In this document: positions 55,454-64,000 of the stretch, in pieces
Numbering within the stretch: position 1 is the first letter of the stretch
Layout: each line of letters starts with the position of its first letter
From: Smallanthus sonchifolius
Taxonomy: Eukaryota > Streptophyta > Magnoliopsida > Asterales > Asteraceae
Reading direction: 5' to 3'
DNA: 64,000 nucleotides
Assembly: GCA_023525975.1 (NCBI GenBank)
Contig: CM042042.1
Location: 43,721,880 to 43,785,879, forward strand
Position numbers and translations under genes: made by a program
Notes under the pieces: model-generated
What the model was told of the DNA's origin: nothing
Seen by the model: only the letters and a program-made list of their open reading frames with translations
Database searches by the model: none

Positions 55454-57675
55454 ATGACTACAATATCTCCGATAAAAGAAAACGACGCCGTAATCCAAGG
55501 CCAAGCAAGGTTCTTTGACAATCTATTCAGTGGTATAAGTAGTGCAGCTTTAAGATGTGCCTTGGAACTCAACATTGCTGGCATAATTAAAGGTCATGAC
55601 GGACCGATCACCTTGTCCCAAATCGCGCAAGGCATTAGCTCCCCGACTTTGAATGTCGAGGGCCTCTCACGTCTCATGAGGATGTTGGTCCTAAAACAAA
55701 TATTTGACGAGTTGCGTCAACCAGAGCACGAAGAACCACTCTACGCGCTCAACCAGTGTTCTAAATTTCTCGTACAAGATACGAGGGACACTCTTGCTCC
55801 TATAGCAAGGTTTATCACAGACCCACTTCACTTTTCACCATTTTATAACCTAAACCAATGCATTGAAGAGGGGGGTACCGCCGCATTAAAGACGTATGGA
55901 GTTGAGGTATGGGATCTTTTTTCACGCAACCCACAGGCGAATAAGAGCTTCAATGATTCAATGGCGTCTTTAACAAGGATCAGTATGGATGCGGTCATGT
56001 CATGTTATGATTTTGGTAGCATGGAAGGAACTCTGCTGGACGTTGGTGGTGGTGTTGGGGTGGCCATAAGTGAGATTGTAAACACATATCCACATCTTAA
56101 AGGTATTAATTTTGACATGCCTCATGTTATTTCATCTGCACCATCATATGAAGGAGTAACCCATGTTGGAGGTGACATGTTTACAACCATTCCCCATGCA
56201 GATTCATTCATGATCAAGGTACTAGTGTTTCTGTTTAGATACGGTTAACATCATACAACTTTGAATAACTATATTAAATAGTTATACAGAACGGTAACCT
56301 TACACAATATAATATATAGTAAGGGTGGAGGGAGTGGTAAACAAAAAACCCATGGAACCCTCTTATTTTACCCAATTAAAATGTGTCATGCCATTTTTAC
56401 CCTCTTAAACCCTCTCCAACCCTAAAAGGAGTACGATCGATTGTATTTTGCCGCAATTTCACGTTTACGTTGGAGTACGATCGAAAGAAAAGATTCGGGG
56501 ATATCGTCATGTTTTTTTAGAAAGTATTCAAAGTCATGGTCCTGTTTTTCTTTTGAAATCATTTCTTGTTGTTTTTCCAAGAGTTGCAACGCGAGTTCAT
56601 CCCGTCTTTGTTTTGTTTCCTTCCTTTTCTTGCGGTGTTCCATTTTTTTCTCTCTTTCAACATCTTTAGCCGCCTTAAATTCGGAAACAACCTCCACCAA
56701 ACTATTGCTTGAAGACTCGGCGGTTTTCTTTCCTTTGCTCTTGCGAGTCGGTTGAGTCGGTAGGGATTGTTCGTTTAATTCGGGGAGGTCTCTCGAGGAA
56801 GGGTTGTTTGAACTTTCATTTCAGGAGTCGGATGTTTTTGATTTGGCAAGGGTTGTAACAGGTTTAAATACCCATGAGAGGAAACCCGTGCGAAGCCCGC
56901 ACGCATTGCGACGGTGTAGCCCATGGAGCCCGCTATACCCGTTAGAACCCGTTCTCACCACTCCGTCCTCCCTAAACACTTACACAATAGTAAACACGTT
57001 TTTTTTGTTAGTTAACTTTTATTAGTTAGGTATTTTAATATTTTATAATATTTTTACAATTGTTAATTTCTTTTTAAATTAAATGAGATGAATTAAAGAT
57101 ATATGAATATTGATTAGTATTTAATGATTATATTTTTTTAAGTCTTTAACTTACATTGAAAAATTATAACATGTCTTTATCATTTAGTGAATTTTTTCTT
57201 TATTATTATATTTTATTTCAAGTTAATTCGTAAAAATATTCACTAAATAGTAACCAAGATTCATATATGTTCAAAATAGTATCAATTAAAAAACTTATAA
57301 GTTGTAACAAAAATGGAAATCTTCAAATGAAATAACTAATATTTATTGTTCGTAATGCTGGAATTCGATGTATCACAGTCAATACTGCATAACTGGAGTG
57401 ATGACAATTGTGTACAAATTCTTAGAAATTGTCGAGAATCCATAACCAAAAGAAATGGTAAAGTTATTATAGTGGATATTATTGTGAATCCTCGAGGAGA
57501 TGATGTCTTTGATGAGACACGTATTAATATGGACATGATGATGCTATGCTTTGATGGTGGGAAAGAAAGGACCGAAGTTGAATGGAAGAGAATTTTGGAA
57601 GAAGCAGGGTTTCCTTATTACAATGTCATCAAGATTCCCACGTTTGTATCCATTATAGAAGCTTATATGGAGTGA
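55454..57675 (+). CDS. Plant class II SAM-dependent O-methyltransferase, 2 exons, 353 aa
   Basis: CDS is join(55454..56218, 57379..57675). The donor is ATGATCAAG|GTACTAG and the acceptor ATCACAG|TCAATAC, phase 0, at the conserved intron site of this family (MIK-SILHNWSDDNC). The N-terminal dimerisation domain (about 15-85) begins QGQARFFDNLFSGISSAALR. SAM-binding motif LLDVGGGVG is at 194-202; catalytic His is H259 in SILHNWSDDNC; partner acidic residues lie in FDETRINMDMMMLC and ERTEVEWKRILEEAGF. Length fits the family (350-370). Enzymes of this type methylate hydroxyls of phenolics, flavonoids, stilbenes or alkaloids in the cytosol; the substrate cannot be told from sequence (annotation style: xanthohumol/resveratrol OMT-like). 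No damage was seen. The intron (1160 bp) holds a 650 bp Harbinger element. Confidence 0.92.
56323..56972 (-). mobile_element. Non-autonomous PIF/Harbinger element (650 bp) in the OMT intron
   Basis: TIRs GGGTGGAGGGAGTGGT and, as the reverse complement of the right end, GGGAGGACGGAGTGGT. TAA is duplicated on both sides (56320-56322 and 56973-56975). It contains part of a NAM-associated protein gene but no transposase. Confidence 0.88.
56422..56818 (-). pseudogene. NAM-associated-domain C-terminus (Harbinger ORF1 type) in the intronic element
   Basis: The frame is open from about 56818 to the stop at 56422 but has no proper ATG start. It reads PTRKSKGKKTAESSSNSLVE, then KKMEHRKKRKETKQRRDELA and LQLLEKQQEMISKEKQ, the Lys/Glu-rich coiled tail of plant NAM-associated ('GST T3-like') proteins. 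The N-terminal Myb-like part is missing. It is antisense to the O-methyltransferase. The domain family is the same as segment S, but the tails are not obviously the same gene. Confidence 0.6.
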
Positions 57676-59564
57676 TGTCATTGAAGTGCATGGGCCATCA
57701 TGCATGTTTCTGGATGTTCTTGTGGTATTTTCTTACTTTTAAATAAATGCATGGACTCTAGACTAGTGTATAAGTGTTTATTGAACTTGTAGTTGTCTCA
57801 CTATAAGTATTGTTATTACCTTTTGTTTTCAAATTTGATGTTTACACAATAAAGCATTTAAAGATTCATGTTATTGTAACATTGGTAAAATATTATGATG
57901 CATATACTTTTCCTTTACATGCACGTATATTGGTGACTTCCAATGAGAGTTGTGGTAGGTGCTTTTTGTTTAACTAAATGTGATTAATTACAAGGAGGAA
58001 GATTGTTGCCAATTGTGCAATTGAAGGGTTAAAAAGAAATGCTTGATTTGACAGTCAAACATGGTGTAATTATAGATAATGAGATAACTCCCATAAGTTA
58101 TTGCATTAAAATCTTATGTTAGATACCGATTTCTCATTGACAGAAGGAGGGGCTACTTGACTGTAATAATATGTTTTGATTATTTTCAATTTAATAAAAC
58201 AAGTTTTTTACTATAATAATATTTAAAATAATATGTTGAGTATCTTAAATTTAAGAGTAAATTACTATTTGAGTCTATGACGTTTAACAATTTTAACTAG
58301 TTGAGTTCATTTTGTTTAAATCCATCTCTTTTAACCTTGACGTTTCATTTTTGCATTTATTTGAGTTCAAATGGCTAATGTTGTTATTTTTAACAGTTAA
58401 CTTTTTTTGAGATGACCAAAATACCCCAGGGACTCAGATGGTTAAAACTTTATATATTTTACCCTCTCTTGGTGGTGGTGGTGGTGGCGGCGGCGGCGGC
58501 GGTGGGTAGGATATATAAGTTTTTAACCACTTGACAACACAATAATAAAAAAACAACACAGGTAATTTTACAAAATCATAAATCTGAAATAAAAGTTATC
58601 ATCTTAAAAGAAGAATGTAAGTATTTAAGTTTTGACCTTCAGCAACATAAAAGAAGAATGTGCCTTATCTTTGCGTCTTCTGGTAACTATTGTTGTAGGG
58701 AAGAGAATGTACCATAATATACAAGAAAGTGAATTAAAAAAAACTTCATGTGAATGTTATAAAACTTAGGCCAGAACCCTAAATCTAATTTGCAAATGCT
58801 TTTGTATATGATACAATCTTAAAAGCTTAGTTTTGTTGTGTTGGGTTTTGTTCATTTTTGTGATGGCCTACCTGTGCTGGTTTTGCTTGTGCTAGTTTTA
58901 GGATTAAAACCTGTCAATTCCAGTTGTGTTATTTGTTTTGTGATGGTGTGAAGTTTTATTGTGTTGGGTTAGCTAAGAAGAGCAAGTCACACAATTAAAC
59001 GTGTTGTTTTATAGTAAATAGCACAATTAATTGTTATGTTTTGATGTCGTCTAGACTGTCTATATAAAAACTACTAAAACTAACCTAGACTCCTAAGTAA
59101 TAAAAGGAAAACCTATGAACTAAACCGCACTGACAGGCAAGTGTACCTATCGAGTGTAGCACATCTTAACGGTAAACCAGAATATTGAACCCTAGAGACA
59201 CTATGGTAACTATATTAGACTCTGACTCGGACTAAAGTTTGATTTGGTTTGGAGGGTTGACTACAATACTGGTTATAACTAATAATGAAATAAACTAAAA
59301 ATGATTCAAGCTATCAAGACAAAAGCTAAATAAGATATCAGGACTGGGAAGAACACTACCTAGGTCGGAATCTTACTTGCAAAGCACAACTTCTACCGGT
59401 TCTGGAAACTATGATGAATCTAGGTTTCTAAAGATAACAACTATGGACAACCTAGTAGATCCCTAATCACTCTCAGAGTGTCACCAGCTAGGCTACCTAA
59501 AGTGTACTAAACTCACCAAATGGTTTGTTCACCTCTCGGGTATTTCCAACAATGACAAAGTACC
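57676..59564. other. 3' flank of the OMT gene and non-coding DNA
   Basis: The OMT 3' UTR probably ends near AATAAA-like signals at 57742-57747 (AAATAAATGC) or 57849 (AATAAAGC). A (GGT)n(GGC)n microsatellite lies at 58472-58504. At 59115-59210 CACTGACAGGCAAGTGTACC and GGTAAACCAGAATATTGAAC recall a widespread plant repeat. No further gene was seen. Confidence 0.45.
58472..58504 (+). repeat. (GGT)n(GGC)n microsatellite
   Basis: Six GGT followed by about five GGC triplets in AT-rich non-coding DNA. Confidence 0.85.
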
Positions 59565-61183
59565 TGTGACATCTGGATTTTTTTTTTTTTAGTTTTTGGG
59601 ACGAAAATTCTTTCAACTAGGGGATGATGTGACACCCGACAAATCCCGGTTAACCCCGTTAACTCAATTACAAACCTTAGGGACTAATTCTATCATTATT
59701 CAAACTCAAAATCAATAAAATTACAAGGACTAGTACCAAAACTCAATGATGTTGACTTTTAAAGTCAAAATTAAGTTGATTGGTTCCTGTTGACTTTTAA
59801 AAAGTCAAACTTGTGTGTTCTTGAACTCAAATTCGCAACAATAAGCAAAAATCTGTTACAATCCGTAACTAATATGCGTAGCAATGATGAGGTCGACCAT
59901 TATTGAACCAATTAACACCGGCATTGATATAGAATTAATCCACTTTATGTGCATCAAATCCGTAACTGTCGAAACCTCCATTATGCCTATCGAACTCGAC
60001 CAATCCGATAACCATTTCACAATCAAAGCTCTGCGCACCTTAATCGAGCATCTCTGGAACTTTTGCACACACCATTGCTGTCGAAATCGAAGTCGAAATC
60101 ACCAGAGACTAACCCACGCAAGTCGGACTGTGTTCTAACCGATCTCCATCAATCCGACATCGAATCAGGTAGTTGAACGCATCTCTATACTCGTTTTCAT
60201 CTCTAATATGAAACCCCTAACATAACCAGGGCTTACATTATCGAATTTAACACGATTGGATTCTAGGGTTCATACCCGTTCGGGTTTAATCGAACCCTAA
60301 CCTAAGCACGATCTTAATCCAATTAATTAGTAGGGTTAGAATTGCAATCGACTTCTCAGTAAAAGCCCCATGTTAATTTTATCAAACGTCATTGAATTGT
60401 TCATGATCTAGAACCTAGGGTTTGTTCATAAATCGAATTGGGGGTTTTGATATTAGACCCAACCTCAATCCAATTAAACCATATGGGTAGATTCGCCATC
60501 ATCAACTTGTTAAAAGCCCCATGATTTCAACATAAAACATCATCGAATTCGCCAATTTGAATCGGTATTCTTATAACTAGGTTTCGGTTTTCAAATCAAG
60601 AATAAATGATTTAAAACTCAATGGTTTTGCAATTAAACTCATACATAGATTCGAAATACCCTAAATAACAAAACCCCTATGTCTTTTTGTTCAATCAAAA
60701 TCGAATTTAATGGATTAAAGGGGGAGTTTTCGATCGGTTCATGTGGGATGGGAAGAACACAGAGATCATCTGTGTTAAAACCAATTGGTTCGAGTCTAGT
60801 ACACGATCGCCCTAGCCGACGGACTAGTTAAGGTGTGGTGTTGGTAGGGGAGAGACCCGAGTTCGATTCTCTCTAACCCTATTCTTTTTCTAAGCAACTT
60901 TTACACTATATTTTTATGTAAAAACATCCCCCATATTATCTTAATAATATAATAATGTGTTTTAGCCCGAAAAAACAACCGTAGGCTCGGGTTTGGTTCT
61001 ATAACCTATTCTTTATATTATTTTCCACATTTATAATAATATATCTATATTATTATCTAACTTATAACTACGATTTAAAAATAATATATATATATATATT
61101 ATTTTCGCCACGTTTATAGTCATTGTGTAACGTTACAAACCAATAGATAATATATTTATTTATATATTTACTTACATTTATAT
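59565..61183 (+). mobile_element. Gypsy LTR, 5' part, interrupted by a second LTR
   Basis: Begins TGTGACATCTGG, then a T-run, the PPT-like GGGACGAAAATTCTTTCAAC, and a second start TGTGACACCC at 59628. It has the family's CTAGGGTTC blocks and a tRNA-like segment at 60816-60874. It breaks at 61184, where another LTR of the family starts; its 3' part is probably beyond the window. Confidence 0.75.
60816..60874 (+). other. tRNA-like segment in the gypsy LTR
   Basis: ACTAGTTAAG (A-box-like), GGGGAGAGACCC, then GAGTTCGATTC (B-box-like, one base off). Same relative LTR position as at 6842, 21912 and 62661. Confidence 0.5.
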
Positions 61184-64000
61184 TGTGACACCTCAGAATT
61201 TTTTTTTATTATTTTAATTTTCGGGACGAAAATTCTTTCAACTAGGGGATGATGTGATAATTTGGACTTTTCATGTTAACGCCGTTAACAATCCCGTTAA
61301 ATATTCTTTTAAAAACTTAACCCCGTTAACTAAATCCAGTTACATCTTAACTTATTTAACAAAATTAAGTCCCAAGAACTAATTCTGTCAATATCTGGAT
61401 TCAAACTTCAGGGATCAAGTAGTAATTAGCCCAATTATATTTCTGTTGACCCTGAAAGTCAAAATCAAGAGTTCTTGTTCCTGTTTGACTTTCAAAAGTC
61501 AAATCGTATGTTTTCTTAATCCAAATTCACGAGTTATAACTGAAAATCGTTCAGACTTGTAACCGATTTAAGCATTAACACCTCTAACGTTCATCATCAA
61601 GTCCCTAATCATTGACATTAAGCCGAATTAATCCTAATAATACGAATTCATATCGTAACCGTCGAAACCAATGCTAAAGCGACCGAATTAGACAAATTAG
61701 ATTGACCAAATCACAAATTGAACCTTTGCGCACATTGAACAAGTCTCAGAGAACTTTTGACACGCTCTAATTCGGCCGAAGAAGCAGTTAGGATCATCGG
61801 AGACCAAGCTCGCGCAAGTCGGCACCTATTTTGGTCGAGAACAGTCAATTCAAACCCCGATTTGGTAATTTCTTGCAGTATCAGTTTCTTTTTTACCCAT
61901 AAATTGAAAGCCCTATCATATTCGTGGCTTAAAACATCGAATCGATCATTAACCCAATCCTAGGGTTCATATGATACCGATTTAATCGAACCTTGCTTTA
62001 AACCCTGTGTAAATCTAATCAAATGAAACCATTAGCTTTGAAATTTGATACTATTTGAAAACCCCATATCAATTTAATCTTATATCATCTAATTTTACAA
62101 AATCCGTAATCTAGGGTTTATCCATAATCGGTTTTGGGGGTTTCGATCTTAATCATTGTCTCAATCTAATTAAACCACATGGATCGATTCGTAATTCACT
62201 TTTTATTAATAGCCTTATGTTAATTTGATCTCACAACATCAAATCCTTCAAAATCCAGAACCTAGGGTTCATACGCTTCGGGTTTAATCGGATACTAGTC
62301 TAGACACTTTTTAAATCCAATTAAATTATACTAACAGATTCGAAAATCCCTTTTTGTTAAAAGCCCCATTATTCCAGCAAGTTTTATTATAGGATTCGTT
62401 CAATTTAATTCCAAGTTCAACCTAGGGTTTTTCGATGTTTTCAAACGAGAATTAACGGCTTTAAACTTGTTAGATTTGCGATTAAATTCACATATAGATT
62501 CGCAAACATCTGTTGAACGAAACCCCTATGCATTTTATTCAAATCGTGATCGGATTCGTTGGATTGAGGCTGGGAATCGATCTCGGCTCGAATGGGGGAG
62601 GGGTCTCTCGAGAATTCCTAATTAAAACCCATTCCAGTTGGGTTTAGAATGCGATTCCCTAGCGGGTGGGACTGATTAAAGCAGTGTGCTTGTGTGGGAG
62701 AGACCCGGGTTCGAGTCTCTCCACACAGTTTTATTTTTAAAACCGATTTTTAATATTATTTTGATATTAAAACCCAACCCCATGTTATTATATTAATATA
62801 TTAAAGTGTTTTATACCCGGAAAACAACCGTAGGCTCGGTTTTGATTTTATAACCCATTTTTATATTAATTATCCACTTTTAAAATAATATATTTATATT
62901 ATTTTCAAACCATAACTTCGTATAAAATAATATATTTATATTATTTTCAACCCGTGATTCGTGTTATAAAATAATATATAGTTTATATTATTTCATATCA
63001 TTTTATACCTCGTGTGAAGTTTCAAATCAAATTAATAATATAATTGTTATATTATTTACCCACGTTTATATACTCGATTAAAAATAATATATTTATTATT
63101 TTTCCACACAAATGACTATTTTAGTAAATCCTTCGAACCTAAAAATAGAATATTTAATTATATTATTTTCCTAACTTTTGTAAACGACTTTAACGTACGA
63201 ATGTATTTATTTATTTAGTATTTGTTATTAACGTACGACACGTAATGCTTTTCTTTAATGATTATATTAAGAAATTTATATAATTCCGTAGACACGTTCG
63301 TCTGCTCTTAAATCCCTAGAAAGCGTTAAGGTGTTCTAACTTTCGTGTCGTCGTCACAAATCCCAACTTGTTCCTAATTTATGTGTTATGATTATAGGGC
63401 ATACGTAAGCCGTGCATGCTAACACTTGAGATTCTAAATCTCATAATTGTGTGATACTACCTACTACGCAACGCAGGTGAGTTTCACGGCCCATTTTACT
63501 GTTTTTATTTGGGGGAGAAAACATGTCACAACCTTTTTGGTTTATTGTAATTCATATGATATCACTGTTGAGGCTAAGCGTAACACACTATCATGAAAAG
63601 TGCTCACACACATCGGACCGTTAATATGGTATGAACGAGGTAATTTTGGTAGTACTACTGGGTTTGACAAACCCCACCCGTGTTAGTCGCGCTAACTCGA
63701 TTGGAGGTCGAACGGGTGTTATATTGACCTTAACACATTAGACAGAGTTGATAGACCTGGCTGGAGGCAAACAAACATACTCACTGTCAGTTTCGGTTGC
63801 GAGCGCTTTAGCAAAACATGAATATAGGCCTGCAACCTATTGATATATATATTGAATGTACATAATCCGCAAACGTTTTATTTGAAAAGATTGAAACCTG
63901 TGAACTCACCAACCTAGTGTTGACTCGTTTTCTTACATGTTTTCTCAGGTTGGCACTCAGGATCACGTTAAGTCATGCATGTGTCTTGGACTATATCTAA
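61184..64000 (+). mobile_element. Gypsy LTR nested in the previous one, running off the window
   Basis: TGTGACACCTCAGAA, T-run, PPT-like GGGACGAAAATTCTTTCAAC, then a second start TGTGATAATTTGG at 61253. It carries the tRNA-like segment at 62661-62724 and the late LTR landmarks (AGGTGAGTTTCACGG at 63476, CGGACCGTTAATATG, GTAGTACTACTGGGTTTGAC). The window ends before the LTR 3' terminus. Confidence 0.75.
62661..62724 (+). other. tRNA-like segment with B box in the nested gypsy LTR
   Basis: GATTAAAGCAGTGTGCTTGT, then GGGAGAGACCC and GGTTCGAGTCT (62708-62718). TGTGGGAGAGAC and GTCTCTCCACACA form a nearly perfect hairpin around the B box. Almost identical to 6871-6900. Confidence 0.6.

Noticed and set aside
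56804..57025. 73-codon plus-strand frame in the OMT intron as an alternative exon
   Set aside because: It spans the end of the Harbinger element and lacks OMT similarity; the mapped splice sites join the conserved protein exactly.
59115..59210. Conserved plant repeat motif GGCAAGTGTACC as a possible element boundary
   Set aside because: Too short and isolated to assign to a family from sequence alone.

Overview
The window is nuclear DNA of a flowering plant, a eudicot and by inference probably an Asteraceae. It is AT-rich, spliceosomal genes are sparse, and most of the sequence is nested transposable elements. I find two apparently intact host genes. One is a three-exon GASA/Snakin gene on the minus strand (11928-13718). 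It was assembled by hand from the splice sites, because its exons are too short to stand out as reading frames. The other is a two-exon class II plant O-methyltransferase on the plus strand (55454-57675). Its promoter and first-exon start were duplicated upstream (53364-53513) and now run into transposon minisatellite sequence.

Layout. 1-10.1 kb: the tail of a Ty3/gypsy polyprotein, then gypsy LTRs, a copia LTR, and a tandem array of about 1.8 kb units that joins LTR pieces to a decayed NAM-associated-domain pseudogene. 11.2-13.8 kb: a foldback element, then the GASA gene with nested repeats in its long first intron. 14.5-15.3 kb: two TIR elements in (TA)n. 15.3-19.4 kb: a probable Helitron carrying a CACTA-like element. 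19.6-24.2 kb: a long TIR element holding a patellin gene fragment and split by a 2.66 kb solo gypsy LTR. 24.7-28.5 kb: a complete PIF/Harbinger transposon (TTA target duplications) with an intact two-exon transposase; its ORF1 has one stop codon. 29.3-41.5 kb: a degenerate CACTA element interrupted by a young, complete 8.8 kb gypsy chromovirus with an open 1459-codon polyprotein. 42-55 kb: a dense run of TIR elements, each set in a (TA)n microsatellite, plus a LINE 3' end with its target duplication. 55.4-57.7 kb: the O-methyltransferase gene, with a 650 bp Harbinger element in its intron. 59.5-64 kb: two more nested gypsy LTRs running off the window edge.

The best candidate for something undescribed is the set of (TA)n-embedded TIR elements. 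Their tips fall into several unrelated families and their internal repeats differ, yet many share one subterminal core (a run like CATAACTTTTTTATACGAC, then an A/T run, then ATAAAATCGAGCGTTTT). They have captured or rearranged host sequence (patellin fragment, O-methyltransferase promoter copy). A second candidate is the gypsy LTR family, in which four copies carry a tRNA-like segment with a pol III B box at a similar internal position, and three copies begin with a duplicated polypurine tract. Family names, coordinates and splice sites were read by eye; no database search was possible.
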